Assembly: GCF_022602565.1 (NCBI RefSeq)
Contig: NZ_JALBCV010000018.1
Span: 1 to 64,000 of the forward strand
DNA from: Rosenbergiella metrosideri
GTDB lineage: Bacteria; Pseudomonadota; Gammaproteobacteria; Enterobacterales; Enterobacteriaceae
Direction of reading: 5' to 3'
DNA length: 64,000 nt
In this document: positions 18,931 through 29,406 of the stretch, piece by piece
Layout: the number at the start of each line of letters is the position of its first letter
Position numbering within the stretch: the first letter of the stretch is position 1
Notes under the pieces: model-generated
The model's input: the letters and a program-made list of their open reading frames with translations, nothing else
The model's database searches: none
What the model was told of the DNA's origin: nothing
Translations under genes and position numbers: made by a program

Positions 18931-18962
18931 ATAAAAAAAGGGGGTGAACCTGTCACCCCCCT
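18931..18962 (-). terminator. Terminator of galP
   Basis: GGGGGTGA (18940-18947) / TCACCCCC (18953-18960) with a 5-nt loop, followed on the minus strand by TTTTTTTAT (complement of 18931-18939). Confidence 0.88.
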
Positions 18963-18970
18963 TATCTGAA

Positions 18971-20368
18971 TTAATCGCGTGATCCGATATCTTTCAGTTT
19001 TTTACCTTTCATTAGATTTCTTTCAATGTGTTCCAGGGAAACATTTTTGGTCTCTGGAATCAGGCACAGCGTCAGAACGATGAACACTACGTTCAGTGCT
19101 GCGTATAGCCAGAAGGTTCCCGCATTGCCTAAATTAGTCAATAGCGTTAAGAAGGTCGCACCGACTATCATATTAGCAATCCAGTTGGTTGCCGTAGAGA
19201 CGGTGATACCAAAGTCCCGACCTTTCAGTGGCTGAATTTCTGAACACAGTACCCAGATTAATGGACCAGCACTCATTGCGAAACCGATGATAAACATCAA
19301 CAGCATAGCGATAGCGAAGTACTGCGCACCGGCTGAATGGATACCTAAATGCAGCATAGTGCCTAATATACCCATCCCAGCAGCCATCACGATAAAGCCG
19401 AGGATCAGGGTAGGCTTACGGCCCCAACGGTCTACTAAGCCAATGGCAATGAAGGTCGCTAAGACGTTAACCAATCCAACGATTACTGTTCCCCACATTT
19501 GCTCAGTGGTGTTGGTGAACCCCGCAATTTCGAAAATTTTCGGTGCATAATACATGATCACGTTCATACCGGTGAACTGCTGCACAACTTGCAGTAACAC
19601 GCCCAGATACACGGCACGACGGAAATTACTATTACCTTTAAACAGCGCCCAGCCCGTCTGTTTGATTTTTAAGCTCTCGCGAATTTCGTCCAATTCGCGT
19701 TTAGCTTGTTCACTGGTATCACGCAGACGGTCAAGCACTTTCTGAGCGTCATAAAATTGCCCCTTAGCCGCTAACCAACGTGGGCTATTCGGAAGGAAGA
19801 CAACACCGATTAGTAACAAGGCAGCAGGGATAGTGATGACCCCTAACATCCAACGCCAATCACCACTGTAGCTCAGCGCGGTGTCAGAAAGATATGCACC
19901 CAGAATACCGATAGTGATCATCAGTTGGTAAAGAGAAATCATACTGCCGCGAATTTTTTCCGGCGCGATTTCAGAGAGATAAAGTGGGGCAGTGTAGGAG
20001 GCAATCCCGACAGCCAGTCCTAATAGTACCCGTGCCGAAATCAGCATTTCCGGTGAGGTCGCTAAGGCTGACCATAACGAGCCAATAACGAATAAAATAG
20101 CACCGGCCATTAAGCTTTTTTTACGGCCGAGAGACGAGGACATCCAGCCACTGCCGACAGCTCCCACTGCGGCACCGAACATCATTGAGCTGACAATCCA
20201 CTCTTGTTGATGAGGTGTCACGTTGAACTCTTTGGCAATGAAGGGCAGTGCCCCTGCAATAACCCCAATGTCTAGACCAAATAATAAACCTGCGAGTGCA
20301 GCGAGAAAGCAGACGAAAAACGTCATCATTTTATTTGACGTTCTACGTTTTGAGTTATTTACAGGCAT
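18971..20368 (-). CDS. galP: Galactose:proton symporter GalP (MFS sugar porter)
   Basis: 465 residues (E. coli 464), near-identical through most of its length. 12 membrane segments. Sugar-porter signatures [15 protein letters not shown] after TM2, [31 protein letters not shown] (TM7 sugar-binding QQ), [11 protein letters not shown] and the PETK tail. Imports galactose and glucose with H+ across the inner membrane. GGAGG lies 5 nt before ATG. Upstream are a CRP-like site and two Gal-type operators, fitting GalR/GalS and cAMP-CRP control. Confidence 0.95.
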   Translation of the reverse strand: MPVNNSKRRTSNKMMTFFVCFLAALAGLLFGLDIGVIAGALPFIAKEFNVTPHQQEWIVSSMMFGAAVGAVGSGWMSSSLGRKKSLMAGAILFVIGSLWSALATSPEMLISARVLLGLAVGIASYTAPLYLSEIAPEKIRGSMISLYQLMITIGILGAYLSDTALSYSGDWRWMLGVITIPAALLLIGVVFLPNSPRWLAAKGQFYDAQKVLDRLRDTSEQAKRELDEIRESLKIKQTGWALFKGNSNFRRAVYLGVLLQVVQQFTGMNVIMYYAPKIFEIAGFTNTTEQMWGTVIVGLVNVLATFIAIGLVDRWGRKPTLILGFIVMAAGMGILGTMLHLGIHSAGAQYFAIAMLLMFIIGFAMSAGPLIWVLCSEIQPLKGRDFGITVSTATNWIANMIVGATFLTLLTNLGNAGTFWLYAALNVVFIVLTLCLIPETKNVSLEHIERNLMKGKKLKDIGSRD

Positions 20369-20429
20369 GAATGCCTCCGATGTTAGATTTCTTATCTTTG
20401 CAATTGTACGTAACTATGTGTCAATTATC

Positions 20430-20445
20430 AGTGAGCCAGATCACA
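20430..20445 (-). promoter_or_regulatory. CRP-like site upstream of galP
   Basis: AGTGAGCCAGATCACA fits TGTGA-N6-TCACA at 9 of 10 fixed positions. It lies 62 nt upstream of the galP start and immediately beside the proximal Gal-type operator. Confidence 0.6.
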
Positions 20446-20448
20446 GCG

Positions 20449-20464
20449 ATGTAATCGATTACAT
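20449..20464. promoter_or_regulatory. Proximal Gal-type operator
   Basis: ATGTAATCGATTACAT matches the GalR/GalS consensus GTGNAANCGNTTNCAC at 10 of 12 fixed positions. It is the core of a perfect 20-bp palindrome, 20447-20466. Confidence 0.6.
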
Positions 20465-20628
20465 CGAAGTCTAATTAAATATGATTCAACAGCTTGGTAA
20501 AGACCTCATTCACGGGTTCTTGACGGAACTATACATAAATATCGGGTATTTATAGCCTTAACCTCTGAATAAATCATATTTTTTTTACCAATTGAAGAAA
20601 TAGACTACATTTCGACTTGAAAAAGACG

Positions 20629-20644
20629 ATGTAATCGTTATCAC
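20629..20644. promoter_or_regulatory. Distal Gal-type operator
   Basis: ATGTAATCGTTATCAC matches the same consensus at 10 of 12 fixed positions. Centred about 180 bp from the proximal site, close to an integral number of helical turns (about 17), which would suit looping. Confidence 0.5.
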
Positions 20645-20697
20645 TTGGAGCCGGCTATAGGGCTATTCGGGGGAATAAAGAGGGAGTAGAGGGAGAG

Positions 20698-20719
20698 ACT
20701 AGGGGGAATTCCCCCTAGT
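20698..20719 (-). terminator. 22-bp perfect palindrome downstream of metK
   Basis: Perfect inverted repeat centred on AATT, with arms ACTAGGGGG and CCCCCTAGT. It begins 8 nt past the metK stop on the minus strand. Followed by a CT-rich rather than a T tract, so it is a strong hairpin but an imperfect rho-independent terminator. Confidence 0.5.
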
Positions 20720-20727
20720 AAGAGAAA

Positions 20728-21882
20728 CTATTTCAGATTCGCTGCATCACGCAGGGCTTCAGCTTTGTCTGTTTTTTCCCATGGGAAGTGTTCACGGCCA
20801 AAGTGACCATATGCAGCCGTTTCACGGTAAATAGGATGTAACAGATCTAACATCTGGATTAAGCCGTAAGGACGAAGGTCGAAGAATTCGCGGACCAACA
20901 GGGTCAATTGCTCTGTTGGCAGCTTTTCAGTACCGAAGGTCTCGACCATGATTGAGGTCGGCTCTGCAACACCAATCGCATAGGAAACCTGAATCTCACA
21001 GCGGTCTGCTAAGCCTGCCGCAACAATGTTCTTCGCAACGTAGCGCGCGGCATAGGCTGCTGAACGGTCAACTTTCGATGGATCTTTACCTGAGAACGCT
21101 CCGCCGCCGTGACGTGCCATACCGCCGTAAGTATCAACGATAATTTTACGACCAGTCAGACCACAGTCGCCCATTGGACCACCAATTACAAAGCGCCCTG
21201 TTGGGTTAATAAAATATTTGGTGTTGGCCGTCAGCCATTCGGTCGGCAATACTGGCTTGATAATGGTTTCCATTACAGCTTCTTGCAGCTCTTTCTGACC
21301 GATTTGTTCAGCATGCTGGGTAGAAAGTACAACCGCATCGATACCGACAATTTTATCGCCGTCGTATTGGAAGGTTACTTGGCTTTTAGCGTCTGGGCGT
21401 AACCACGGAAGAGTCCCGTCTTTACGTACTTCTGATTGGCGTTGGACTAAGCGGTGAGCATAAGTCACTGGCGCGGGCATCAACACATCAGTTTCATTCG
21501 TCGCATAACCAAACATCAGACCTTGGTCACCTGCACCTTGATCGAGGGGATCTTGACGGTCAACCCCTTGATTGATATCCGGTGATTGTTTACCGATTGC
21601 ATTTAGTACTGCACAAGAGTTGGCATCAAAGCCCATATCAGAATGAACGTAACCAATATCACGAACGGTTTGACGCGCAATCTCTTCGATATCGACCCAA
21701 GCTGAGGTCGTAATTTCACCACCAACTAAAACCATACCGGTTTTTACATAAGTCTCACAGGCCACACGTGCTTTGGGATCTTGCTCGAGGATTGCATCTA
21801 AAACGGCATCAGAGATTTGATCGGCGATTTTATCGGGATGCCCTTCAGAGACTGACTCTGAGGTAAAAAGATGTTTAGCCAT
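20728..21882 (-). CDS. metK: S-adenosylmethionine synthase MetK
   Basis: 384 residues (E. coli 384). It condenses ATP and methionine to SAM, supplying trmB, rsmE and polyamine synthesis. [14 protein letters not shown] (12-25), [12 protein letters not shown] (ATP-binding hexapeptide region) and [19 protein letters not shown] are all intact. AAGGTAAC lies upstream of ATG. A single good MetJ-type octamer lies about 135 nt upstream. Confidence 0.98.
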   Translation of the reverse strand: MAKHLFTSESVSEGHPDKIADQISDAVLDAILEQDPKARVACETYVKTGMVLVGGEITTSAWVDIEEIARQTVRDIGYVHSDMGFDANSCAVLNAIGKQSPDINQGVDRQDPLDQGAGDQGLMFGYATNETDVLMPAPVTYAHRLVQRQSEVRKDGTLPWLRPDAKSQVTFQYDGDKIVGIDAVVLSTQHAEQIGQKELQEAVMETIIKPVLPTEWLTANTKYFINPTGRFVIGGPMGDCGLTGRKIIVDTYGGMARHGGGAFSGKDPSKVDRSAAYAARYVAKNIVAAGLADRCEIQVSYAIGVAEPTSIMVETFGTEKLPTEQLTLLVREFFDLRPYGLIQMLDLLHPIYRETAAYGHFGREHFPWEKTDKAEALRDAANLK

Positions 21883-22480
21883 TATATAGTTACCTTGCTT
21901 AAGGGATTTAATTCGTGTGCACTGATAATAAGTGCTGCCTCAACATCGCCGTCTTCTCACACGACGACCTTGAATAATGAATTGGAGGAAAACATTATCG
22001 GATGGTTTTCCATCTGGACGTCTATTCTAGGGTAGGATGGCTGAATAATTCCAGCGATTTTTCTGAATTAGCGCATCGATAGCCACATAGACACTGATAA
22101 CAGCCTAGACCCGAGACAAACATTTTGCATTTTTACCCCCTTAGGGGTATAAATCGCGAACCGCCTTGACACCTAAAATTGATAAGTTTCACGCTGAGAG
22201 AGTAGAAACTAAAATTAGTCATAACAGTCGTTTAGAGATGCTTTCCCTGTGCTCCACTGTCGGATGCTCACCTGACGAAATCTCTTTTTTAGTTATCGAC
22301 CATCACTATCGTTATCGACACTAAAATTGCTATCACGAGTAGTATTATTTCTCGGTAAACCTCAATTATCCGCAGTAAAAGGTGGATAAAGCAGTAGACC
22401 TATGACGAGTATTTGCAGTGCTTAGCGGGTTGCGCTAGGGTAAATACTTAATTGTTTTTTATCTAAGATAGAGGCATGAG
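21883..22480. other. Long metK-speA divergent intergenic region
   Basis: 598 nt between divergent starts, long for this backbone. Seen: one MetJ-box-like element on the metK side and AT-rich stretches (about 22310-22350, 22440-22470). A 28-codon frame at 22238-22324 (MLSLCST...) has no good ribosome site. No convincing match to E. coli YqgB/YqgC was recognised. It presumably holds both promoters and a long speA leader. Confidence 0.5.
22008..22023 (-). promoter_or_regulatory. Possible MetJ operator upstream of metK
   Basis: GGACGTCT (22016-22023) matches the met box AGACGTCT at 7 of 8. The adjacent octamer TTCCATCT matches at 4 of 8. MetJ needs at least two tandem boxes, so this is a weak candidate supported mainly by position. 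Confidence 0.35.
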
Positions 22481-24457
22481 ATGACCGACGTCATTAAGCA
22501 TATTCAAGGTTCATCCGCTGGCGAACACGGTGAGTTACGTTCTATGCAAGAGGTTGCAGTGAACGATCAAGAGGCAAGCCGTATGTTACGCACCTACAAT
22601 ATTGCATGGTGGGGAAATAATTATTATGACGTCAACGAACTCGGTCATATTAGTGTCTGTCCGAATCCAGACATTCCCTCTGCCCGTGTCGATCTGGCTA
22701 AACTGGTAAAAGAACGCGAGGCCCAAGGCCAGCGTTTACCTGCACTATTTTGCTTTCCACAGATCCTGCAGCATCGCTTACGCTCGATCAATGCCGCCTT
22801 CAAACGTGCGCGTGAATCTTTCGGTTACCGAGGGGATTACTTCCTTGTCTATCCGATTAAGGTTAACCAACACAAACGTGTTATTGAGTCACTGATTAAC
22901 TCAGGGGAGCCGTTAGGACTGGAAGCAGGTTCTAAAGCTGAACTGATGGCAGTATTAGCTCATGCAGGGCAAACTCGCTCGGTGATTGTCTGTAATGGAT
23001 ATAAAGATCGTGAGTATATCCGGCTTGCGCTGATCGGCGAGAAACTAGGCCACAAAGTCTATCTCGTTATTGAAAAGATGACCGAGATCCGTTTAGTGCT
23101 TGAAGAAGCTGAGCGTCTCAATGTTGTGCCACGTCTAGGGATCCGGGCGCGTTTAGCCTCGCAAGGTTCTGGCAAATGGCAATCAAGCGGGGGGGAGAAA
23201 TCGAAATTTGGTCTATCCGCCTCACAAGTTCTTGAGTTGGTTGATATTATGCGCCAGGCTGGGCGCTTAGAAAGCTTACAGTTGCTCCATTTCCACCTTG
23301 GTTCGCAGATGGCGAATATCCGCGATATTTACACTGGTGTCCGTGAGTCGGCGCGTTTCTACGTGGAACTCGCCCGGTTAGGCGTGCAGATCAAATGTTT
23401 TGATGTCGGTGGTGGTTTAGGTGTCGATTATGAGGGAACTCGCTCGCAATCTGACTGCTCAGTGAATTACGGATTAAATGAATACGCGAATAATGTCATT
23501 TATGCCATCGGCGAAGCGTGTGAAGAGCATGGCTTAGACCATCCGACCGTGATTACTGAGTCAGGGCGCGCAGTAACGGCTCATCATACCGTGTTAGTGT
23601 CGAATATTATTGGTGTTGAACGTAATACCTTTGCTCCGCCAAATCCGCCAGAGGATGACTCTCCACGTCCTTTATTAAGTATGTGGAAAACCTGGCAAGA
23701 GATGCACGAAACGCAGGGGCATCGCTCATTACGCGAATGGCTTCATGACAGCCAAGTAGATTTATCAGATATTCATACTGGCTATTCGTCCGGAATGTAT
23801 ACCCTGACGCAGCGCGCTTGGGCGGAACAATTATACTTAAATATCTGTCATTACACTCAGCAGCACCTCGATCCAAGCAACCGTGCTCACCGCCCGGTGA
23901 TCGATGAGCTACAAGAACGCATGGCAGACAAGATTTATGTCAATTTCTCGTTATTCCAGTCAATGCCGGATGCTTGGGGAATCGACCAGCTCTTCCCTGT
24001 CTTACCGCTCGAGGGGTTGAACAAGCAACCTGAACGTCGCGCAGTATTACTCGATATTACCTGCGATTCGGATGGGACTATTGATCATTACATTGATGGT
24101 GATGGGATCGCCACAACGATGCCGATGCCAGAGTACGATGCTGAAAACCCACCGATGCTTGGCTTCTTTATGGTCGGTGCTTATCAAGAAATTTTGGGGA
24201 ATATGCACAACCTGTTCGGTGATACCGAGGCCGTCAACGTATACGTTAACGAAAATGGTGCAGTGGATGTTGAGCTATCCGATGAAGGAGATACCGTCGC
24301 GGACATGTTGGAATATGTTCAGCTTAATCCGCAAGAGTTACTCAGCCTGTTCTATCAGCAAGTTCAAACCAGTGATATCGCTGAAGAGTTACGTGATCAG
24401 TTTTTATCAGAGTTCGAGAGCGGCCTATACGGCTACACGTATCTGGAAGATGAATAA
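22481..24457 (+). CDS. speA: Biosynthetic arginine decarboxylase SpeA
   Basis: 658 residues (E. coli 658). PLP enzyme of fold type III making agmatine from arginine. Schiff-base Lys127 is in [11 protein letters not shown], followed by [37 protein letters not shown], the second-subunit region ITCDSDG, and [15 protein letters not shown]. Followed by speB after a hairpin; the two give the agmatine route to putrescine. Confidence 0.97.
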   Translation: MTDVIKHIQGSSAGEHGELRSMQEVAVNDQEASRMLRTYNIAWWGNNYYDVNELGHISVCPNPDIPSARVDLAKLVKEREAQGQRLPALFCFPQILQHRLRSINAAFKRARESFGYRGDYFLVYPIKVNQHKRVIESLINSGEPLGLEAGSKAELMAVLAHAGQTRSVIVCNGYKDREYIRLALIGEKLGHKVYLVIEKMTEIRLVLEEAERLNVVPRLGIRARLASQGSGKWQSSGGEKSKFGLSASQVLELVDIMRQAGRLESLQLLHFHLGSQMANIRDIYTGVRESARFYVELARLGVQIKCFDVGGGLGVDYEGTRSQSDCSVNYGLNEYANNVIYAIGEACEEHGLDHPTVITESGRAVTAHHTVLVSNIIGVERNTFAPPNPPEDDSPRPLLSMWKTWQEMHETQGHRSLREWLHDSQVDLSDIHTGYSSGMYTLTQRAWAEQLYLNICHYTQQHLDPSNRAHRPVIDELQERMADKIYVNFSLFQSMPDAWGIDQLFPVLPLEGLNKQPERRAVLLDITCDSDGTIDHYIDGDGIATTMPMPEYDAENPPMLGFFMVGAYQEILGNMHNLFGDTEAVNVYVNENGAVDVELSDEGDTVADMLEYVQLNPQELLSLFYQQVQTSDIAEELRDQFLSEFESGLYGYTYLEDE

Positions 24458-24469
24458 ATTTATTGTCTA

Positions 24470-24489
24470 GGCGCTGAACGATCAGCGCC
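24470..24489 (+). terminator. Intercistronic hairpin speA-speB
   Basis: GGCGCTGA (24470-24477), loop ACGA, TCAGCGCC (24482-24489). Perfect 8-bp stem, no U-tract, so more likely a partial terminator or RNA-processing element than a full stop. Confidence 0.5.
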
Positions 24490-24512
24490 CTTGTCGAGGA
24501 AAAGAATAAATT

Positions 24513-25442
24513 ATGTACAATACCTTAGGTAACGAATATGACAACTCATTGGTGTCTAACGCCTTTGGTTTTCTGCGTTTCCCGCTTAATTTCCAGCCCT
24601 ACGAGAGCGATGCAGAATGGGTCATTACCGGTGTGCCTTTCGATGCGGCGACCTCAGGTCGGCCCGGCAGTCGCCTAGGCCCTAACGCGATTCGTCAAGT
24701 TTCTACCCATCTAGCGTGGGAAGGCTGTCGCTGGCCTTGGAAATTTGATTTACGCCAACAACTAAATGTCGTTGATGGCGGCGATCTGGTCTATGCTTTC
24801 GGTGACTCTGCAGACATGTCGGCAAAACTACAGGCACACGCAGAGAAGTTACTTGCCCACGGCAAGCGTATGCTAACCTTTGGCGGCGACCACTATATCT
24901 CTTTACCGTTGTTGCGCGCGCATGCAAAACACTTCGGTAAAATGGCCTTAGTCCATTTTGATGCCCACACGGATACTTATTCAAATGGCCCGACCTTCGA
25001 CCATGGCACGATGTTCTATACCGCGCCACAAGAAGATCTTATCGACCCGGCTCACTCAGTCCAAATTGGTATTCGTACAGAGTACGATCCCTCTTTAGGG
25101 TTTACAGTTCTGGATGCAGCATGGGTTAACGATACTGCGGTAGAGGATATTCTCGCTAAAATTCGTCAAACCGTAGGTGACCTACCGGTCTACCTGACCT
25201 TCGATATAGACTGTCTTGACCCCGCTCATGCACCTGGTACTGGTACGCCCGTAGTCGGTGGATTGACCAGCGACAAAGCGACGAAATTACTCCGTGGCTT
25301 ACAAGGGTTAAACATCGTCGGGATGGACCTAGTTGAGGTTGCGCCTGGCTATGACCATGCTGATATTACCGCTCTCGCGGCTGCAACGGTCGCGTTAGAT
25401 ATGCTACATGTACAGGCTGCGAATAAGCAGGCTCAGCGCTAA
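24513..25442 (+). CDS. speB: Agmatinase SpeB
   Basis: 309 residues (E. coli 306). Ureohydrolase hydrolysing agmatine to putrescine and urea with two Mn2+. Metal ligands are in GGDH (124-127), DAHTD (150-154) and [17 protein letters not shown] (~228-244). Starts 55 nt after speA; GAGGAAAAG is upstream. Confidence 0.97.
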   Translation: MYNTLGNEYDNSLVSNAFGFLRFPLNFQPYESDAEWVITGVPFDAATSGRPGSRLGPNAIRQVSTHLAWEGCRWPWKFDLRQQLNVVDGGDLVYAFGDSADMSAKLQAHAEKLLAHGKRMLTFGGDHYISLPLLRAHAKHFGKMALVHFDAHTDTYSNGPTFDHGTMFYTAPQEDLIDPAHSVQIGIRTEYDPSLGFTVLDAAWVNDTAVEDILAKIRQTVGDLPVYLTFDIDCLDPAHAPGTGTPVVGGLTSDKATKLLRGLQGLNIVGMDLVEVAPGYDHADITALAAATVALDMLHVQAANKQAQR

Positions 25443-25479
25443 TCATTATTCTAAATAGGTTAATTACGAGGAGTGTTAG

Positions 25480-25890
25480 ATGGGATTACTCGATAGCATT
25501 GTCGGATCACTAACGGGTGGAGAAGGGCAACAGAATTCTCTGAGTCAACTTCAAGCGGTCTGGTCTTGGGTACAAGAGCAGGGCGGCGTGGAAGTGCTGA
25601 TCCAAAAATTCCAGCAAGGTGGCTTAGGGGAAATCCTCTCTTCATGGCTGAGTAATGGTAGTAACCAATCTGTGAGCCATAACAACATTCAATCCGCTTT
25701 TAGCCAGCAAGATTTACAATCACTGGCAGATAAGCTTGGTACCGATGTTCAAGGTGCCTCAGGCACCTTATCTGAAGTTCTGCCGCAACTGGTTGATAAA
25801 ATCTCCCCGCAAGGTGAAGTCCATCCTGAGGCCAGTGGTAACGCGCAAAATGATCTGGGTTCATTAGTGGATTCAATCTTCAAGCGTTAA
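25480..25890 (+). CDS. YidB family protein (DUF937)
   Basis: 136 residues. MGLLDSIVGSLTGG, WVQEQGGVEVLIQKFQQGGLGEILSSWLSNG and ISPQGEVHP are near-identical to the YidB pattern (E. coli YidB 132 aa). Soluble and Gln/Ser/Gly-rich, with no signal peptide; function unknown. GAGGAG lies 6 nt before ATG. In E. coli yidB is elsewhere (beside gyrB), so its place between speB and tktA is lineage-specific. A GTGC-ended imperfect hairpin (25894-25923) follows the stop. Confidence 0.85.
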   Translation: MGLLDSIVGSLTGGEGQQNSLSQLQAVWSWVQEQGGVEVLIQKFQQGGLGEILSSWLSNGSNQSVSHNNIQSAFSQQDLQSLADKLGTDVQGASGTLSEVLPQLVDKISPQGEVHPEASGNAQNDLGSLVDSIFKR

Positions 25891-26012
25891 ATTGTGCGGA
25901 TCGAATGTACTTTCGTTCGGCACATCATGTACATTGAACTAACTAAGTTTCCAATTTATGTTGAAAGTGTTTAAAAATCAACACAACTAAATCGTCCGAT
26001 CTGGAGTGAAAG

Positions 26013-28001
26013 ATGCCTTCTGAAAAAAAACTTGCAAATGCGATTCGTGCACTCAGTATGGATGCGGTCCAACGCGCTAAATCTGGCCATCCAGGTGCAC
26101 CTATGGGCATGGCAGATATCGCTGAAGTATTATGGCGTGAGTTCTTAAATCATAACCCGAAAAACCCGTCATGGGCCGATCGTGACCGTTTCATTTTATC
26201 CAACGGCCACGGTTCAATGCTGATCTACAGCTTGCTGCACCTCAGCGGTTACGATTTACCAATCGAAGAGTTAAAAAACTTCCGTCAGCTGCACTCTAAA
26301 ACCCCAGGCCACCCTGAATACGGCTATACCGTTGGCGTCGAGACAACGACAGGCCCACTAGGTCAAGGGATTGCGAATGCTGTCGGTTTTGCGATTGCAG
26401 AACGTACATTGGCTGCGCAATTTAACCGCCCGGGCCACGACATCGTCAATCACTACACCTACGCCTTTATGGGTGACGGTTGTATGATGGAAGGGATCTC
26501 GCACGAAGCTTGTTCTTTAGCGGGAACCCTGCAACTTGGCAAACTAATCGCTTTCTATGACGACAACGGTATCTCTATCGATGGTCACACTGATGGCTGG
26601 TTTAGTGATGACACAGGTTTACGCTTCGAATCATACGGCTGGCATGTTATCCGTGGTGTTGATGGGCACAATAATGAATCCATCCGTCGTGCGGTGGAAG
26701 AGGCGCGTGCTTCTGAGCGTCCAACGCTGATCATGTGTAAAACCGTTATCGGATTCGGGTCTCCTAACAAAGCCGGTACGCATGATTCACACGGTGCCCC
26801 ATTAGGCGACGATGAAATCGCACTGACTCGTAAAGAGTTAGAGTGGGACGCAGCGCCTTTCGAAATTCCTGCAGATGTCTATGCTGCATGGGATGCGAAA
26901 GAAGCCGGTGCGAAGAAAGAGCAGGTATGGAATGAGAAATTTGATGCCTATGCGAAAGCCTTCCCTGAATTAGCGGCAGAATTCAAACGTCGTACGGCAA
27001 ATCAACTGCCTGCTAATTGGGCGGCTGAATCACAAAAATTCATCGAAGACCTCCAAGCTAACCCACAAAAAATTGCAAGCCGTAAAGCTTCTCAAAACGC
27101 GATCGAAGCCTATGGTAAATTACTGCCAGAGTACTTAGGTGGCTCTGCAGACTTGGCGCCGAGTAACCTGACTATGTGGTCGGGCTCTAAGTCGATCAAA
27201 GATGACGCAGCAGGTAACTACATCCACTACGGTGTGCGTGAATTCGGTATGACGGCGATTGCTAACGGTATCTCGTTACACTCAGGTTTCATTCCTTATA
27301 CCGCAACCTTCCTAATGTTTGTGGAATATGCGCGTAACGCTGCCCGTATGGCTGCGTTGATGAAACTCCGCCAAATCTTAGTGTATACCCATGATTCTAT
27401 CGGTTTAGGCGAAGATGGCCCGACTCACCAACCCGTAGAGCAGGTCGCAAGCTTACGTACTACGCCAAACATGAGCGTATGGCGCCCAGCTGACCAGGTC
27501 GAAACAGCAGTAGCGTGGAAAGAGGCGATCGAACGTCAAGACGGTCCTTCAGCACTGATTCTTTCACGTCAAAACCTTGCGCAGCAAACGCGTACTGCAG
27601 AGCAACTTGCCGCGATCAGCAAAGGTGGTTACGTGCTGAAAGATAGCGAAGGCCAACCAGAGCTTATCTTTATCGCTACCGGTTCTGAAGTCCAGTTAGC
27701 GGTTGATGCGGCAGAGAAATTGACTGCAGAGGGGCGTAAAGTCCGCGTCGTCTCTATGCCTTCTACCGATCACTTCGATAAGCAAGATGCCGCTTACCGT
27801 GAGTCAGTACTTCCTGCAGCAGTGACCGCACGTGTCGCAGTTGAAGCGGGTATTGCTGATTACTGGTACAAATATGTTGGCTTAAACGGTGCAATCGTAG
27901 GAATGACCACCTTTGGTGAGTCTGCGCCTGCAGAGCAACTGTTTGAAGAGTTTGGCTTCACCGTTGACAACGTGGTTGCAAAAGCGAAAGCGCTTCTGTA
28001 A
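26013..28001 (+). CDS. tktA: Transketolase TktA
   Basis: 662 residues (E. coli 663). Thiamine diphosphate enzyme of the non-oxidative pentose phosphate pathway. GHPGAPMG (25-32), [15 protein letters not shown], the ThDP/Mg motif GDGCMMEG (154-161), [11 protein letters not shown] and FTVDNVV at the C-terminus are all canonical. GGAG lies 6 nt before ATG. Followed by a strong terminator. Confidence 0.98.
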   Translation: MPSEKKLANAIRALSMDAVQRAKSGHPGAPMGMADIAEVLWREFLNHNPKNPSWADRDRFILSNGHGSMLIYSLLHLSGYDLPIEELKNFRQLHSKTPGHPEYGYTVGVETTTGPLGQGIANAVGFAIAERTLAAQFNRPGHDIVNHYTYAFMGDGCMMEGISHEACSLAGTLQLGKLIAFYDDNGISIDGHTDGWFSDDTGLRFESYGWHVIRGVDGHNNESIRRAVEEARASERPTLIMCKTVIGFGSPNKAGTHDSHGAPLGDDEIALTRKELEWDAAPFEIPADVYAAWDAKEAGAKKEQVWNEKFDAYAKAFPELAAEFKRRTANQLPANWAAESQKFIEDLQANPQKIASRKASQNAIEAYGKLLPEYLGGSADLAPSNLTMWSGSKSIKDDAAGNYIHYGVREFGMTAIANGISLHSGFIPYTATFLMFVEYARNAARMAALMKLRQILVYTHDSIGLGEDGPTHQPVEQVASLRTTPNMSVWRPADQVETAVAWKEAIERQDGPSALILSRQNLAQQTRTAEQLAAISKGGYVLKDSEGQPELIFIATGSEVQLAVDAAEKLTAEGRKVRVVSMPSTDHFDKQDAAYRESVLPAAVTARVAVEAGIADYWYKYVGLNGAIVGMTTFGESAPAEQLFEEFGFTVDNVVAKAKALL

Positions 28002-28337
28002 CACCAGCCTCAAGCGAATAAAGCATGGCATCTGCCATGCTTTTTTTTTACTAAAGTCTTAATGATTCTGCCGACACCGACCGCTGAGAGAGCGGAAAGG
28101 TAAGCATCAGCGGCTGACAGGTGGCGTCTCGGATAATTTTGTGATCTTGATCGTATTTTATAAATGACTGTTGATCTCTATCATTCCGCTGCTTCAGCAG
28201 TTGATTTATTCTCAAGTCGATAGAGACCGTTCGGCTTAAAATGGGGTATCTAAATTTATCAAATCGTTGTAGCCTCAAAAGATAATCTTAGTATAAGGGC
28301 AACTGGTCCTTACGTTGATCAAGGTGATGGATAAGCA
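28002..28337. other. tktA-epd intergenic region
   Basis: 336 nt. Holds the tktA terminator and presumably the epd-pgk promoter. A minus-strand open frame of 75 codons (28278-28051, TTG start) has no ribosome site and no recognisable homology, so it is not called. The four-gene or longer insert that E. coli has between tktA and epd is missing. Confidence 0.55.
28020..28050 (+). terminator. Terminator of tktA
   Basis: AAAGCATGGC / GCCATGCTTT with a short ATCT loop, followed by an uninterrupted run of Ts up to 28049. Confidence 0.9.
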
Positions 28338-29366
28338 ATGAGCCTCAGAATTGCGATTAATGGTTTTGGAAGAATTGGTCGGGCTGTTGTGCGGGCACTG
28401 TATGAGACAGGTCGTCACCTAGAGGTTACTGTCGTTGCGATAAATGAAGTCGCCGAAAGCCGAGGGATAGCACATCTTTTAAAATATGATACCACCCATG
28501 GTCAGTTCGCATGGGAAGTTAAGTTAGAAGGCGAGCAACTCTTTATTGGTAGAGATGCGATTACGCTACTGCATCATTCATCTATCGACGAACTGCCATG
28601 GGGCGATCTCGATATTGATGTGGTCCTAGATTGTACTGGCGTTTACGGCAGCCGGGCTGATGGCGAAGCGCACCATCGTGCGGGGGCACGTAAAGTTCTT
28701 TTTGCCCACCCAGGTGAACCCGACCTAGATGCAACAATTGTCTATGGTGTGAACCATGACACGCTCCTGCCTGAACATCGGTTTGTTTCCAATGCCTCCT
28801 GTACCACCAACTGTATTATCCCTGTGATCAAGCTGTTGGATGACGCTTTCGGGATTGAATCCGGAACGGTTACCACCATCCATTCAGCGATGCATGATCA
28901 ACAAGTTCTCGACGCTTATCATCCCGATCTACGCCGAACCCGCGCGGCAAGCCAGTCGATAATTCCAGTCGACACGCGGCTCTCGGCTGGTATTACCCGG
29001 ATATTTCCAAAGTTTCTCGACCGATTTGAAGCGATTGCGGTACGGGTACCGACAATCAATGTTACCGCAATCGATCTTAGCGTAACGCTCGAACAAAAAG
29101 TGACGGCGCAGCAGGTTAATCACCTATTGCAGGAGGCTGCCAATGGCTGCTTTCATGGTATAGTCGACTATACCGAGCTACCCCTGGTCTCGGCGGACTT
29201 TAACCATGATCCCCACAGTGCGATTGTGGACGGTTCGCAAACGCGAGTCAGTGGAGGACTCCTGGTAAAAACGTTAGTATGGTGTGATAACGAATGGGGC
29301 TTCGCAAACCGAATGATCGATACCTGTTTAGCGATGTCTGACAACACTTTCGAACCTGTCGCCTAA
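28338..29366 (+). CDS. epd: D-erythrose-4-phosphate dehydrogenase Epd
   Basis: 342 residues (E. coli 339). GAPDH-like. NAD-binding INGFGRIGR (7-15). Catalytic Cys155 is in SNASCTTNC (151-159), with the His in [30 protein letters not shown] separates Epd from GapA. Oxidises erythrose 4-phosphate to 4-phosphoerythronate, the first step to pyridoxal phosphate. First of epd-pgk-fbaA. Confidence 0.95.
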   Translation: MSLRIAINGFGRIGRAVVRALYETGRHLEVTVVAINEVAESRGIAHLLKYDTTHGQFAWEVKLEGEQLFIGRDAITLLHHSSIDELPWGDLDIDVVLDCTGVYGSRADGEAHHRAGARKVLFAHPGEPDLDATIVYGVNHDTLLPEHRFVSNASCTTNCIIPVIKLLDDAFGIESGTVTTIHSAMHDQQVLDAYHPDLRRTRAASQSIIPVDTRLSAGITRIFPKFLDRFEAIAVRVPTINVTAIDLSVTLEQKVTAQQVNHLLQEAANGCFHGIVDYTELPLVSADFNHDPHSAIVDGSQTRVSGGLLVKTLVWCDNEWGFANRMIDTCLAMSDNTFEPVA

Positions 29367-29406
29367 GCGGCGGGATAAACTTAAAGAATCAATAAGAGGA
29401 TTCACC

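Larger units (their letters stand above)
20369..20727. other. galP promoter region / metK 3' flank
   Basis: 359 nt between metK and galP. It contains a CRP-like site, two Gal-type operators about 180 bp apart, and a 22-bp palindrome just after the metK stop. No small gene was recognised; a short plus-strand open frame covering the galP start lacks a ribosome site. Confidence 0.6.

Noticed and set aside
22238-22324. 28-codon frame upstream of speA (possible leader peptide)
   Set aside because: No convincing ribosome site, no arginine or polyamine-related codon run, and no recognised homologue; kept only as a question.
28051-28278. Minus-strand 75-codon frame between tktA and epd
   Set aside because: TTG start, no ribosome site, no recognisable domain, and it overlaps the probable epd promoter region.
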